Shown here: positions 18,902 through 27,925 of the stretch, piece by piece | How the letters are laid out: every line of letters begins with the position of its first letter | Numbering within the stretch: position 1 is the stretch's first letter | Source of the DNA: Tabrizicola sp. TH137 | GTDB taxonomy: Bacteria; Pseudomonadota; Alphaproteobacteria; Rhodobacterales; Rhodobacteraceae | Assembly (NCBI RefSeq): GCF_002855575.1 | Contig: NZ_PKRQ01000003.1 | Span: 62,001 to 126,000 of the forward strand | DNA: 64,000 bases | Direction: 5' to 3' | Notes under the pieces: generated by a model | Told to the model about the DNA's origin: nothing | What the model saw: the letters and a program-made list of their open reading frames with translations, nothing else | Database searches by the model: none | Position numbers and translations under genes: made by a program

Positions 18902-19408
18902 TCAGTTCGTTTGCGCCGCCCCGGCGGCCAGTTTCGTGCAATGCTCCGCGCCCTGCCCCGCAATGCGGGTCACCGGCACGCCGGCGGCGGCCAGTGCGGC
19001 CTCGGTCTGCGCCAGATCGGCCAGCCCGACCCGCAGCCGCAGCCGCGCCTGCTCCACCTGGGTGCTGTAATTGTAATCCGCGCCCCGCCGCGCCTGATCG
19101 GCGCTCTGCCGGATCACGCCCGCCCGCAGGGTGGAAAGGCTGCCGCAGTCTATGATCTCCAGCGCCGTCTCGTTATAGCTGTCGCGCCGCGGCCCCTTGC
19201 AGACCTCGACATCGGTCCGCGTCACATAGCGCCCGGCCGGATCGCCCAGCTTGGCAACGGTCCCGTCCGCCTCGCATTGCGTGGCAAGGCCCATATCCAC
19301 GGCCTGCTCATCCGAGATGCAGCCCGCCAGCGCGACCAGCGCGCCAAGCGCCAGAGCCGCGGCCATGCCGCGCCCCGCCTTGTCCGACTTCGTCCACTGT
19401 CCAACCAT
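18902..19408 (-). CDS. Predicted lipoprotein encoded between nuoJ and nuoK
   Basis: 168 residues. The N-terminus has Lys/Arg then a hydrophobic stretch ending in the lipobox LVALAGC (Cys30), so it is probably exported and lipid-anchored. A shorter start at Met15 is possible. The mature part has about four cysteines ([37 protein letters not shown]) and a helical middle rich in Gln, Arg and Ala. I do not recognise a functional family. GAGGGA precedes the chosen ATG. It sits inside the nuo transcript, 28 bp before nuoK, but is separated from nuoJ by an unusual 100-bp spacer. Confidence 0.75.
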   Translation of the reverse strand: MVGQWTKSDKAGRGMAAALALGALVALAGCISDEQAVDMGLATQCEADGTVAKLGDPAGRYVTRTDVEVCKGPRRDSYNETALEIIDCGSLSTLRAGVIRQSADQARRGADYNYSTQVEQARLRLRVGLADLAQTEAALAAAGVPVTRIAGQGAEHCTKLAAGAAQTN

Positions 19409-19421
19409 CTTCGGTTCCCTC

Positions 19422-19501
19422 GGGCCTTCGGCCCTATTCTTCTGTCGGGATGGGCCGATGGCCCATCCTACATCCCGTAGGGTGCGTGCTTGCACGCACC
19501 C
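19422..19501. repeat. Three hairpins in the nuoJ-lipoprotein spacer
   Basis: In order on the plus strand: GGGCC/GGCCC (19422-19434), GGATGGGCC/GGCCCATCC (19448-19468) and GGGTGCGTGC/GCACGCACCC (19480-19501, 2-nt loop). The second is repeated almost exactly at 56088-56109 beside the pntB stop. The spacer (19409-19508) is the longest inside the otherwise tightly packed nuo operon. No T-run follows on either strand, so this looks like an RNA processing or stability element, not a plain terminator. Confidence 0.7.
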
Positions 19502-19508
19502 CACCGCA

Positions 19509-20123
19509 TCACAACCCCTGCCCCGGCTTCACGTCCTTCAACTCCATCGCCTTGGCCGGGTCACGCCACATCTGCGCCAGCACGTTCTGCCGCTTCACAT
19601 CCTTGCGGTGACGCAATGTCAGCAGGATCGCCCCGATCATCGCCACCAGCAGGATCAGGCCGGACGCCTGGAACAGGTAGATGTACTTGTCATAAAGGAT
19701 AAGCCCCAGCGCCTTGGTGTTCTCCACCTGCGCGGCATCCGGTGCCACCGCCTGCCGCAGCCCCAGCGCGCCATCCGCCTGCACCCAGGCGCCCACGCCC
19801 AGCGCGATCTGCATCAGCATCACCACCCCGATCAGAAGGGCAAGCGGCATGTATTTCGCCATCTCGCCCTTCAGCTCGGCAAAGTCGATGTCCAGCATCA
19901 TCACGACGAACAGGAACAGCACCGCCACCGCGCCCACATAGACGATGATCAGAAGCATCGCCACGAACTCCGCCCCCAGCAGAACGAAGAGCCCCGCCGA
20001 AGACAGGAAGGCCAGGATCAGCCACAGCACCGAATGCACCGGGTTGCGGCTTACCGTCACCAGAAGCCCCGCCGTCACCGTGACGATGGCAAAGGCATAG
20101 AAGGCGTAATCTGCAACGCTCAT
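19509..20123 (-). CDS. nuoJ: NADH-quinone oxidoreductase subunit J
   Basis: 204 residues, a membrane subunit of complex I. Features are five hydrophobic helices and the conserved segment [28 protein letters not shown], in which the third helix forms a pi-bulge in known structures. The start ATG ([11 protein letters not shown]) overlaps the stop codon of the upstream CMD-family gene in an ATGA junction; the longer reading frame upstream is antisense noise. A hairpin-rich spacer follows the gene. Confidence 0.96.
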   Translation of the reverse strand: MSVADYAFYAFAIVTVTAGLLVTVSRNPVHSVLWLILAFLSSAGLFVLLGAEFVAMLLIIVYVGAVAVLFLFVVMMLDIDFAELKGEMAKYMPLALLIGVVMLMQIALGVGAWVQADGALGLRQAVAPDAAQVENTKALGLILYDKYIYLFQASGLILLVAMIGAILLTLRHRKDVKRQNVLAQMWRDPAKAMELKDVKPGQGL

Positions 20124-20530
20124 GCGTCTTTCTCCTCGATCTCGCCGAAGACGGACTGGGCAATCTCCAGCGCCTTCTGCATGGCGGGCAGGCCGCCGAA
20201 CATGCTCATCTGCCAGATCACCTCGGCGATCTCGCGCTGCGTGGCCCCGGCCTCCAGCGCATGGCGCACCGTCAGCTTCAGTTGCGGCTCGGCCTGCGCG
20301 CCCAGCACCGTCAGCGCGGCGATGGTCACCAGAAGCCGCGTTTTGGCATCCAGACCCTCGCGGTTGAAGGTCTTGCCGAACCACATCTCCATCATGTCCT
20401 TCGACATGGTGGGGAAGAACTGCTCGAACCCCTTCACCTGCATGTTTTCCAGCGCAGGATTGAAGGCGCGCACCATCTCCTGGCTGCTCTCCATCATCTG
20501 CTGGAACATCTTGGTGAAGGCGTCATTCAT
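20120..20530 (-). CDS. Carboxymuconolactone decarboxylase (CMD)-family protein within nuo
   Basis: 136 residues, almost all helical. [17 protein letters not shown] and [21 protein letters not shown] match the CMD fold. There is no cysteine at all, so it cannot be an AhpD-type thiol peroxidase; it is closer to gamma-CMD or to non-enzymatic members. A Met-rich N-terminus ([12 protein letters not shown]) resembles phasin-like helices. It lies between nuoI (6-bp gap) and nuoJ (4-bp overlap), so it is made with complex I. A GTG three bases upstream is an alternative start. The function is unknown. Confidence 0.8.
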   Translation of the reverse strand: MNDAFTKMFQQMMESSQEMVRAFNPALENMQVKGFEQFFPTMSKDMMEMWFGKTFNREGLDAKTRLLVTIAALTVLGAQAEPQLKLTVRHALEAGATQREIAEVIWQMSMFGGLPAMQKALEIAQSVFGEIEEKDA

Positions 20531-20536
20531 CACGGG

Positions 20537-21031
20537 TCACCGGTAGGGCGCGTCAAGTTCAAGATTGCGCGCGATCTCGGCTTCCCAGCGCGCGCCGTTT
20601 TCCAGAAGCTTTTCCTTGTTGTAGAAAAGCTCTTCCCGCGTCTCGGTCGAAAACTCGAAATTCGGCCCCTCGACGATGGCATCCACCGGGCAGGCCTCCT
20701 GGCAGAAGCCGCAATAGATGCACTTGGTCATGTCGATGTCATAGCGGGTGGTGCGGCGGCTGCCATCCTCGCGCGGTTCCGCGTCGATGGTGATGGCCTG
20801 CGCCGGGCAGACCGCCTCGCACAGCTTGCAGGCGATGCAGCGTTCCTCGCCATTCGGATAGCGGCGCAGCGCATGCTCTCCCCGGAACCGCGGCGACAGC
20901 GGCCCCTTCTCATGGGGATAGTTCAGCGTGGCCTTGGGGGCGAAGAAATACTTCATGCCAAGGGCAAAGCCCTTGATGAAGTCCTGCAACAGGAAATAGC
21001 GCGTCGCGCGGGTCCAGTCGATGTTTGCCAT
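20537..21031 (-). CDS. nuoI: NADH-quinone oxidoreductase subunit I
   Basis: 164 residues, the TYKY-type ferredoxin subunit of complex I, carrying clusters N6a and N6b. The two [4Fe-4S] motifs are [12 protein letters not shown] (C65, C68, C71, C75) and [12 protein letters not shown] (C104, C107, C110, C114). The N-terminal amphipathic region ([18 protein letters not shown]) is normal for the family. The gene begins just after a short coiled-coil gene in the operon. Confidence 0.98.
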   Translation of the reverse strand: MANIDWTRATRYFLLQDFIKGFALGMKYFFAPKATLNYPHEKGPLSPRFRGEHALRRYPNGEERCIACKLCEAVCPAQAITIDAEPREDGSRRTTRYDIDMTKCIYCGFCQEACPVDAIVEGPNFEFSTETREELFYNKEKLLENGARWEAEIARNLELDAPYR

Positions 21032-21033
21032 GA

Positions 21034-21249
21034 TTACGCTCCGATCTTCTGTTCCAGATGCTCAACGCGCTTGTCGATCTGCCCGATCACCGTCGCAAGG
21101 CCGAAAAGCATGGTCTGCTGCCCCAAGAGGTCGCTCCGCACATCCCCGATTTCAGACCTGACATCCTGCAAATCCGACCGGATGCTGCTCAGATCCTCAC
21201 GGATCAAGCTGCACTGCTCCAGCACGAGGTTGTTGATGTTCTCGCTCAT
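21034..21249 (-). CDS. Small coiled-coil protein between nuoH and nuoI
   Basis: 71 residues from [12 protein letters not shown]. Nearly the whole chain shows heptad spacing of hydrophobic residues ([20 protein letters not shown], then [18 protein letters not shown]), so it should form a coiled coil and probably oligomerise. No signal peptide, membrane helix or cysteine is seen. It starts 1 bp after nuoH and ends 2 bp before nuoI, so it is tightly embedded in the operon. It may be a scaffold or assembly helper; no function is known to me. Confidence 0.72.
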   Translation of the reverse strand: MSENINNLVLEQCSLIREDLSSIRSDLQDVRSEIGDVRSDLLGQQTMLFGLATVIGQIDKRVEHLEQKIGA

Positions 21250-21250
21250 C

Positions 21251-22288
21251 TCACCCCCCGATCGCCCAGCGCGCCCAGAAGCCGCCGAACACCTCGAATT
21301 TCGCAAGGAATGCCACGATCACGACCCAGGCCAGCGACAGCGGCAGGAACACCTTCCAGCCGATCCGCATCAGCTGGTCATAGCGGTAGCGCGGCGTGAT
21401 GGCCTTCACCATGGCGAACAGGAAGAAGAAGAAGGCCATCTTCGCCACCATCCACCACCACCCGTCCGGCAGCCCCGGAATGGGCGACAGCCAGCCACCG
21501 AAGAACAGCAGGCTCATCAGCGCGCACATCAGGTAGATGGCGATGTATTCCCCCGCCATGAACAGCAGGAAGGGGGTGGAGGAATACTCCACCATGAACC
21601 CCGCCACCAGTTCGGATTCCGCTTCCGGCAGGTCGAAGGGCGGGCGGTTCGTCTCGGCCAGCGCCGACACGAAGAACAGCACCACCATCGGCAGATGCGG
21701 CAGCCAGAACCAGTTGAAAAGCCCCAGATCGCCATCCTGTGCCGCCACGATGGCCGACAGGTTCATCGACCCGGTGGAAATGATGATCCCGATGATGATC
21801 AGCCCCAGCGACACCTCGTAGGAAATCATCTGCGCCGCCGACCTGAGCGAGCCGAGGAACGGGTATTTGGAGTTCGACGCCCACCCGCCCATGATCACGC
21901 CATAGACCTCAAGCGAGGACATGGCAAAGACGAAGAGGATCGCCACGTTGATATTGGCCAGAACCCAGCCGTCATCGAAGGGGATCACCGCCCAGGCCAT
22001 CAGCGCCAGCACGAAGGACAGCATCGGCGCCAGAAAGAAGACCGGCCGATCCGCGCCCGCCGGGATCACGATCTCCTTGAAGACGTATTTTGCTGCATCC
22101 GCCACCGTCTGGAGGATGCCCCACGGCCCCACCACGTTCGGCCCGCGCCGCATCTGCACCGCGGCCCAGATCTTCCGGTCGCCATAGACGAGGAACAGCA
22201 TCGACAGCATCACGAACCCGACGAGCAGCAGCGCCTGCGCCGCCACCAGAACCGCCGTTCCCGTCCCCGTTGCGAAGAATTCGTTCAT
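21251..22288 (-). CDS. nuoH: NADH-quinone oxidoreductase subunit H
   Basis: 345 residues, the membrane subunit that forms the quinone chamber. Diagnostic segments are [20 protein letters not shown] near the N-terminus and [20 protein letters not shown], with the conserved acidic loop, near 210. [15 protein letters not shown] follows. Length is normal. Upstream is a lipoprotein gene (12-bp gap), downstream a coiled-coil gene. Confidence 0.98.
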   Translation of the reverse strand: MNEFFATGTGTAVLVAAQALLLVGFVMLSMLFLVYGDRKIWAAVQMRRGPNVVGPWGILQTVADAAKYVFKEIVIPAGADRPVFFLAPMLSFVLALMAWAVIPFDDGWVLANINVAILFVFAMSSLEVYGVIMGGWASNSKYPFLGSLRSAAQMISYEVSLGLIIIGIIISTGSMNLSAIVAAQDGDLGLFNWFWLPHLPMVVLFFVSALAETNRPPFDLPEAESELVAGFMVEYSSTPFLLFMAGEYIAIYLMCALMSLLFFGGWLSPIPGLPDGWWWMVAKMAFFFFLFAMVKAITPRYRYDQLMRIGWKVFLPLSLAWVVIVAFLAKFEVFGGFWARWAIGG

Positions 22289-22300
22289 GATGCCTTTCCC

Positions 22301-22714
22301 TCAGACAGTCGGTATCCCAAGCGATCCGCAATCGCGCACCGTCACTTCGGCGTCGATTGTCCGCAATCCCTCGGGCAGCGCGGCCGAGATGGTATAGACC
22401 GCATCCCCCCGCCATGTTTCCCCAGCCCGCGCCACGGTCGTCCGCACATGACGTGCGAAGCCCGCGCCACGGATCAGCGCATATTGGGCCGCCGCGCAGC
22501 GCGCATAGGCCTCCACATCCCCGTTGCTCCGCGCGCCGGTCATCGCCACGCGGAAATTCACCAGATCGCCGTCCAGCAGGATCGTCTCGATCCCCTGATA
22601 GCCGGGGTCGAATGTCCCCCGCCCCGCGACCTCCGGCCCGGCTGCGGGCGCGCAGGCCGACAGGGCCGCTGCCGCGACCCCTGCCCATGCCATGCGCCCC
22701 ATCATCCGTGCCAT
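22301..22714 (-). CDS. Predicted lipoprotein between nuoG and nuoH
   Basis: 137 residues. The N-terminus MARMMGRMAWAG leads into a lipobox AALSAC (Cys21), so it is predicted to be a lipoprotein. The mature domain looks globular (GIETILLDGDLVNFRVAMTG, then VYTISAALPEGLRTI) and has two further cysteines, in YARCAAAQ and VRDCGSLG, which could form a disulfide. I cannot name a family with confidence. It starts 8 bp after the nuoG stop and is followed 12 bp later by nuoH. Confidence 0.75.
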   Translation of the reverse strand: MARMMGRMAWAGVAAAALSACAPAAGPEVAGRGTFDPGYQGIETILLDGDLVNFRVAMTGARSNGDVEAYARCAAAQYALIRGAGFARHVRTTVARAGETWRGDAVYTISAALPEGLRTIDAEVTVRDCGSLGIPTV

Positions 22715-22722
22715 TTCTTGCC

Positions 22723-24744
22723 TCACTCCGCCGCCAGCGCAGGCTTGGCGCGATCCGCCGCCATCGCCGACAACTCGCCCATCAGGGCCGAGGCGCGGGC
22801 AATCGCATTGGTCAGATAAAAGTCGCGGATCGCCAGCCGGAACTCGGCCTTGGCCGGGGCCTTCACCTCCAGCGCCTGCCATTCGGCCTCCGCCACCTCA
22901 TCCACCCGGCCCAGATGCGGATGTGCCGCCACCAGCGCGCGGCGCAGCGCCGCCATGCTGTCCCAGGGCAGCGCCGCGCCCAGTTCCGCCGACAGCGCCC
23001 GCAGGATCGCCCAGTTCTCCTTGGCCTCGCCCGGCGCGAACCCGGCGCGCAACGCCAATTGCGGGCGGCCTTCGGTATTCACGAAGAGCCCGTTTTCCTC
23101 GGTCCAGGCCGCGCCCGGCAGGATGACATCGGCGCGCATCGCGCCCCGGTCGCCATGGCTGCCCTGATAGATCACAAAGGGGCCCGGCGCGATCTCCACC
23201 TCATCGGCGCCAAGGTTGTAGATAACCTCCGCCCCTTCGGTCGCCGCGGCCAGACCGCCCTCAGTCACCGCGCCCACATCCATCGCGCCCACGCGCGACG
23301 CCGCCGTATGCAGCACCAGAAGCCGCGCCCCCGACGCCGCACACAGGGCCATGGCCTGAGACAGTACCGCCTCGCCATCCGCCTCGTTGATCGCGCCTTG
23401 GCCAAGGATCACCACGCCCGGCTTGCCATCCGGCCCGGCCTTCTGCGCCTCGGCCACCAGCGCCACCAGCGCCGCCCTGTCCGTCCCCGCATGATGGTAG
23501 TCATAGGTCAGATCGACCGCCGGACCCACCACCGCAACTGTCGCGCCGTTCAACCACGCCTTGCGGATACGCGCGTTCAGAACCGCCGCCTCCACCCGCG
23601 GATTGCTGCCGATCAGAAGGATGGACTTCGCCCCGTCGATATCCTCGATCGTCGCATTGCCCACATAGGCCGACCGGTTGCCCGCAGGCAGCCGCGCCCC
23701 ATCCGTGCGGCATTCCACATGCCCGCCCAGACCCTCGACCAGCGCCTTCAGCGAATAGACAGCCTCTACCGGGGCCAGATCGCCCACCAGACCGGCAACC
23801 TTCTTCCCCTTCATCGCCGCCGCAGCCGCCGCCAGAGCCTCGCCCCATCCTGCCTTCCGCAGCTTGCCATTCTCGCGGATATAGGGCGTGTCCAGCCGCT
23901 GCCGCCGCAACCCGTCCCAGACAAAGCGCGTCTTGTCGGAAATCCATTCCTCGTTCACGCCGTCATGGTTGCGCGGCAGGATGCGCATCACTTCGCGCCC
24001 CTTCGTATCCACCCGGATATTGGACCCCAGCGCATCCATCACGTCGATGGTTTCGGTCTTGGTCAGTTCCCAGGGCCGCGCCGTAAAGGCATAGGGCTTC
24101 GAGGTCAGCGCCCCGACCGGGCACAGGTCGATGATGTTGCCCTGAAGGTTCGAATCCAGCGTCATGTTCAGATAGGAGGTGATCTCGCTATCCTCGCCCC
24201 GCCCGGTCTGGCCCATCTGGGTGATGCCCGCCACCTCGGTCGTGAACCGCACGCAGCGCGTGCAGGAAATGCAGCGCGTCATCTTCGTCGCCACCAGCGG
24301 GCCGAGGTTCAGGTCATCCGACGCCCGTTTCGGCTCGCGGTAACGCGAGAAATCCACGCCATAGGCCATGGCTTGATCCTGCAAGTCGCACTCGCCGCCC
24401 TGATCGCAGATCGGGCAATCCAGCGGATGGTTGATCAGCAGGAATTCCATCACGCCCTCGCGGGCCTTCTTCACCATCGGCGATTTGGTCTTCACCACCG
24501 GCGGCTCGCCATTCGGGCCGGGGCGCAGGTCGCGCACCTGCATCGCGCAGCTTGCCGCAGGCTTCGGCGGGCCACCCACCACTTCCACAAGGCACATCCG
24601 GCAGTTGCCCGCGATGGACAGCCGCTCGTGATAGCAGAAGCGCGGGATTTCCACCCCCGCCACCTCGGCCGCCTGGATGATCGTCATCGCCGGATCGACC
24701 TCGACCACGATCCCGTCGATGGAAATCGGCTTCAGATTAGACAT
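22723..24744 (-). CDS. nuoG: NADH-quinone oxidoreductase subunit G
   Basis: 673 residues, the large iron-sulfur subunit of the NADH module. Cluster ligands are visible: C37, C48, C51, C66 for [2Fe-2S] N1b; H106, C110, C113, C119 for N5; C158, C161, C164, C208 for N4. The extra N7 motif (CxxCxxxC) of E. coli NuoG is absent, as in Paracoccus-type enzymes. The remaining part is a degenerate molybdopterin-oxidoreductase domain ([21 protein letters not shown]). The start codon lies inside the tail of the preceding 59-residue gene. Confidence 0.98.
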   Translation of the reverse strand: MSNLKPISIDGIVVEVDPAMTIIQAAEVAGVEIPRFCYHERLSIAGNCRMCLVEVVGGPPKPAASCAMQVRDLRPGPNGEPPVVKTKSPMVKKAREGVMEFLLINHPLDCPICDQGGECDLQDQAMAYGVDFSRYREPKRASDDLNLGPLVATKMTRCISCTRCVRFTTEVAGITQMGQTGRGEDSEITSYLNMTLDSNLQGNIIDLCPVGALTSKPYAFTARPWELTKTETIDVMDALGSNIRVDTKGREVMRILPRNHDGVNEEWISDKTRFVWDGLRRQRLDTPYIRENGKLRKAGWGEALAAAAAAMKGKKVAGLVGDLAPVEAVYSLKALVEGLGGHVECRTDGARLPAGNRSAYVGNATIEDIDGAKSILLIGSNPRVEAAVLNARIRKAWLNGATVAVVGPAVDLTYDYHHAGTDRAALVALVAEAQKAGPDGKPGVVILGQGAINEADGEAVLSQAMALCAASGARLLVLHTAASRVGAMDVGAVTEGGLAAATEGAEVIYNLGADEVEIAPGPFVIYQGSHGDRGAMRADVILPGAAWTEENGLFVNTEGRPQLALRAGFAPGEAKENWAILRALSAELGAALPWDSMAALRRALVAAHPHLGRVDEVAEAEWQALEVKAPAKAEFRLAIRDFYLTNAIARASALMGELSAMAADRAKPALAAE

Positions 24745-24916
24745 GCGCCTCGTCCTTCCGCATCAGCCGCGCCACGGCGGCACGCAGCCAGCCCGCCGCC
24801 CCAAAGGCCGGGCGGACCGCGTCATCCTTCTTCTGTTCCGTGAAAACCGCCACGCCCTTCATCCGCGCCTCGGTCTCGCGCAGGGCCAGCTTGGGGTCGA
24901 TATTGCCGTAACACAT
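24737..24916 (-). CDS. Small conserved-type protein upstream of nuoG
   Basis: 59 residues from [18 protein letters not shown] to the basic C-terminus MRKDEAHV. It overlaps the nuoG start by 8 bp and begins 5 bp after the DUF3291 gene, so it is a translated part of the operon if real. It has a single cysteine and an amphipathic middle ([15 protein letters not shown]). I do not recognise a domain. The tight fit between flanking genes is the main argument that it is a gene. Confidence 0.6.
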   Translation of the reverse strand: MCYGNIDPKLALRETEARMKGVAVFTEQKKDDAVRPAFGAAGWLRAAVARLMRKDEAHV

Positions 24917-24921
24917 GATCC

Positions 24922-25422
24922 CTACTCCGCCGCAACCTGGGTGCAGCGGTGGTCCTTCCACAGCCGCGCCTCTTTCAGGAAGGCCCAGCCAAAGGCCTCT
25001 TCACTGTCCCCATGCGCCTCAAGATGCGCCAGCCGCGCCAGCGCCTCTTCCAGCGTGGGCCGATGCCCCGCAGGCACCCACCACATCACGAAATGCATCT
25101 TCCCCAGCACCTCGAACCATTCGGCCCGCCGCTCGTAAAACGCCCGATGCACCGTGTTCCAGACGAAATTCTCCAGCGTCTCGACGCTTTCCCAGACCGT
25201 CAGGTTCGACACGAATTGCGGATCGCCACCGATCTTCGCCTCCGTGTTCCCCGTCCCCGGCGCGCCCGACCCTTCCATCATCCACACGAATCCCGGCATC
25301 CGCTTGCCCAGACCGTTCACCCGGTCCAGCGCCGCCATGAACTCGGCCACGCGCGGGTCATCCGTCGGCGCCAGCAGGCGGCCCACATTCAACTCGGCCA
25401 GATGCATCCCTGCCCGCGTCAT
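24922..25422 (-). CDS. DUF3291 domain protein
   Basis: 166 residues. The sequence matches the DUF3291 pattern I remember: HLAELNVGRLLAPTDDPRVA at the N-terminus, PGFVWMMEGSG, NLTVWESVETLENFVWNTVH, then a Trp-rich MHFVMWWVPAGHRPTLEEA. This resembles a dimeric alpha/beta-barrel monooxygenase-like fold; no catalytic role is established. The start is MTRAGMHLAEL, whose ATG overlaps the stop of the preceding lipoprotein gene in an ATGA junction. It lies between nuoF and nuoG. Confidence 0.8.
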   Translation of the reverse strand: MTRAGMHLAELNVGRLLAPTDDPRVAEFMAALDRVNGLGKRMPGFVWMMEGSGAPGTGNTEAKIGGDPQFVSNLTVWESVETLENFVWNTVHRAFYERRAEWFEVLGKMHFVMWWVPAGHRPTLEEALARLAHLEAHGDSEEAFGWAFLKEARLWKDHRCTQVAAE

Positions 25423-25664
25423 GCGCAGCCCTCCACGAACACCCAAGCCCCCGCCTCGAAGCGGTCATAGATCGAGGTCCGCAACGTGGCACCCTCGGCC
25501 GCGCAGGTCTCCATCGCCACCCGTCTGGCCGCCGCCCCCTCGTGATAGGCAAAGGGCAGCCCGCCATTCGTCACCCGCAAGGGCGCAGCCGGCACCCCCG
25601 TCCCCGCGCCTTGCGGGGCCGCGCAGGCCCCAAGGGCCAGCGTCAGGGAAAGGGCTGCCGCCAT
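25419..25664 (-). CDS. Small predicted lipoprotein between nuoF and nuoG
   Basis: 81 residues. A short signal peptide MAAALSLTLALGAC gives a lipobox cysteine at 14. The mature part has two more cysteines (METCAAEGATL and VEGCA at the end) and aromatic residues in YDRFEAGAWVFVEG. Its start is 5 bp beyond the nuoF stop and its stop overlaps the DUF3291 ATG. It is the third predicted lipoprotein inside the nuo operon. No family is recognised. Confidence 0.65.
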   Translation of the reverse strand: MAAALSLTLALGACAAPQGAGTGVPAAPLRVTNGGLPFAYHEGAAARRVAMETCAAEGATLRTSIYDRFEAGAWVFVEGCA

Positions 25665-25669
25665 CCGCC

Positions 25670-26965
25670 TCACTCCGCCGCCACCGCCGACAGGCGGCCC
25701 GTCTTCTTCGCCTTGATCCGGTCCTCGATCTCGTCCCGGAAGGCCCGCACAAGACCCTGGATCGGCCAGGCCGCCGCATCGCCAAGGGCGCAGATCGTGT
25801 GGCCCTCCACCTGCTTGGTCACGCTCAGCAGCATGTCGATCTCCTCGACCTCCGCATCCCCCCGCACAAGGCGATCCATCACCCGCATCATCCAGCCCGT
25901 GCCTTCCCGGCAGGGCGTGCACTGGCCGCAGCTTTCATGCTTGTAGAACTTCGACAGCCGCCAGATCGCCTTGATGACATCGGTGGACTGATCCATCACG
26001 ATCACCGCCGCCGTCCCCAGACCCGACCGCTGCTCGCGCAGCCAGTCGAAATCCATGATCGCGTCATCGCATTGCGCCTGCGTCAAGAGCGGCACCGACG
26101 ACCCGCCCGGAATGACCGCCTTCAGGTTCTTCCACCCGCCGCGCACGCCGCCGCAATGCCGATCCAGCAATTCCTTCAGCGGAATGGACATCGCCTCTTC
26201 GACGACACAGGGGTTATTCACATGGCCCGAAATGCCAAAGAGCTTCGTCCCCGCATTGTTCGGCCGGCCAAAGCCCGCAAACCATTCCGGCCCCCGCCGC
26301 AGGATCGTCGGCACCACCGCGATGGATTCCACATTGTTCACCGTGGTCGGGCAACCATAGAGCCCCGACCCCGCCGGGAAGGGCGGCTTCATCCGGGGCA
26401 TGCCCTTCTTGCCCTCAAGGCTTTCCAGCAGCGCCGTCTCCTCGCCGCAGATATAGGCCCCTGCCCCGTGATGCAGATAGAGGTCGAAATCCCAGCCCGA
26501 CTTCGCCGCGTTCTTCCCCAGAAGCCCGGCGTCATAGCATTCGTCAATCGCCGCCTGAAGCGCCTCGCGCTCGCGGATATATTCGCCGCGAATATAGATG
26601 TAGCAGGCATTCGCCCCCATCGCGAAGGACGCGATCAGGCACCCTTCGATCAGGGTATGCGGATCATGCCGCATGATCTCGCGGTCCTTGCAGGTGCCAG
26701 GCTCCGACTCGTCGGCATTGACCACCAGATAGGACGGCCGCCCGTCGCTCTGCTTCGGCATGAAGGACCATTTCAGACCGGTCGGGAACCCCGCCCCGCC
26801 GCGCCCGCGCAAACCCGACGCCTTGACCTGGTCAATGATCGTGTCGCGGCCGCGCTTGATGATCTCGGCCGTGCCATCCCAATGGCCACGCTTCTTCGCC
26901 CCCGCAAGGCTGCGGTCATGCATCCCGTACAGGTTGGTGAAGATGCGGTCCTGATCCTTGAGCAT
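25670..26965 (-). CDS. nuoF: NADH-quinone oxidoreductase subunit F
   Basis: 431 residues, the NADH- and FMN-binding subunit of complex I. The nucleotide-binding glycine-rich region is [16 protein letters not shown] (51-66). [16 protein letters not shown] and YIYIRGEY follow, and the cluster N3 motif is [15 protein letters not shown] with the fourth cysteine in GHTICALGD. The start is [14 protein letters not shown]; the frame upstream of it reads through the neighbouring small gene and is not coding. Confidence 0.98.
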   Translation of the reverse strand: MLKDQDRIFTNLYGMHDRSLAGAKKRGHWDGTAEIIKRGRDTIIDQVKASGLRGRGGAGFPTGLKWSFMPKQSDGRPSYLVVNADESEPGTCKDREIMRHDPHTLIEGCLIASFAMGANACYIYIRGEYIREREALQAAIDECYDAGLLGKNAAKSGWDFDLYLHHGAGAYICGEETALLESLEGKKGMPRMKPPFPAGSGLYGCPTTVNNVESIAVVPTILRRGPEWFAGFGRPNNAGTKLFGISGHVNNPCVVEEAMSIPLKELLDRHCGGVRGGWKNLKAVIPGGSSVPLLTQAQCDDAIMDFDWLREQRSGLGTAAVIVMDQSTDVIKAIWRLSKFYKHESCGQCTPCREGTGWMMRVMDRLVRGDAEVEEIDMLLSVTKQVEGHTICALGDAAAWPIQGLVRAFRDEIEDRIKAKKTGRLSAVAAE

Positions 26966-26975
26966 CCCTAGCCCC

Positions 26976-27200
26976 TCAATTGCCCCGGCGCTTGCGCCAG
27001 ATTCCGTATGTAACGACCAGCGCCCAGAAGAAGGCCGCCATCGCCGCCAGATCAAAGAGGAAGACGAACCGCGTCTCCCACCCCATCTGCCCGCCAAGGT
27101 ATTGCGCCCCCATCCACAGGATCATCGTCCCGGCGATGACAAAGGCCACCAGCCTTGCCTGCCGGGCGATGTTCAATTCCTCTGGCGTAGGTTTGCGCAT
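26976..27200 (-). CDS. Small membrane protein, DUF5337-like
   Basis: 74 residues. A charged N-terminus ([16 protein letters not shown]) is followed by two membrane helices ([20 protein letters not shown] and [20 protein letters not shown]) and a basic end WRKRRGN. From memory this matches DUF5337, a Rhodobacterales family found near complex I genes. It lies 10 bp from both nuoF and the preceding gene. A role in membrane-arm assembly is possible but unproven. Confidence 0.78.
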   Translation of the reverse strand: MRKPTPEELNIARQARLVAFVIAGTMILWMGAQYLGGQMGWETRFVFLFDLAAMAAFFWALVVTYGIWRKRRGN

Positions 27201-27210
27201 CCCCCCGGCC

Positions 27211-27876
27211 TCAGTAATCGTTCGTCTTGGCGCGGCGCAGGAATTCCTCCATCCCCACCTCGCCGATCAGCCTGGCCTGCGCCACCCACTTGTCACGGGT
27301 GACCCGGCCCTTGAACCCTTTCAGATTGCCATCCATCCAGGCCACTTCCGCCGGCCCCCAGGCCGCGATCTGGTCGATGTGATAGATGCCCAGCTCGTGC
27401 AGCAGCTTCTCCATCGCCGGACCCACGCCTTCCAGCACCTTCAGATCGTCGGCCTTGCCGCCGCGCGGGGCCGACAGGCCGGCAGGCTTCGCCTCGCCCG
27501 AGGCAGAAACCGCAGCCGGAGCGGCCACCGCAGCCGGGGCCGCCGCAGCCATGACCGGAGCAGCAACCGCAGCCGGGGCCGGGGCCGCAGCCGGAGCCGG
27601 TGCAGCCACAGCCGGAGCCGGTGCAGCCGCAGCCACAGGCGCCTCCGCCTCATGCCCATGGGCCGCCGCCTCCACCTTCGGAATGCGGTCTTTCGCACCC
27701 CATGGCATCCCCATCACAAGACCCGCGCCCCCCGTCACCAGCGCAGCAAAGAACCCGGATGTCGTGTAATCGAACTCACCCACAACCTTCGACACACAAA
27801 AGGCAATCACCCCCAGCCCGGCGGCGATGATCCAGCCGCTCAGTGAAGGCGCGTTCAGATTTTCAACACGTTTCAT
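27211..27876 (-). CDS. Ala/Pro-rich membrane-anchored protein with helix-hairpin-helix-like C-terminal domain
   Basis: 221 residues. Two hydrophobic helices (about 14-32 and 40-57) are followed by a roughly 70-residue Ala/Pro/Val-rich linker (about 75-127). The C-terminal domain has the pattern LKVLEGVGPAMEKLLHELGI, then IDQIAAWGPAEVAWMDGNLK, resembling the helix-hairpin-helix domain that in many alphaproteobacteria is fused to NuoE or encoded beside it. It follows nuoE by 49 bp. The linker would let the domain reach from the membrane towards the peripheral arm. Function is unknown. Confidence 0.75.
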   Translation of the reverse strand: MKRVENLNAPSLSGWIIAAGLGVIAFCVSKVVGEFDYTTSGFFAALVTGGAGLVMGMPWGAKDRIPKVEAAAHGHEAEAPVAAAAPAPAVAAPAPAAAPAPAAVAAPVMAAAAPAAVAAPAAVSASGEAKPAGLSAPRGGKADDLKVLEGVGPAMEKLLHELGIYHIDQIAAWGPAEVAWMDGNLKGFKGRVTRDKWVAQARLIGEVGMEEFLRRAKTNDY

Positions 27877-27925
27877 GGCTTCGTCCCTGTCTGGCGGGGG
27901 CTGCCCCCCCTGTTAAGGTCTTCCG

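Noticed and set aside
16789-19155. Open frame of 788 codons opposite nuoL and nuoK
   Set aside because: Arg/His/Gln-rich composition with no domain; a frame created by the codon bias of nuoL on the other strand.
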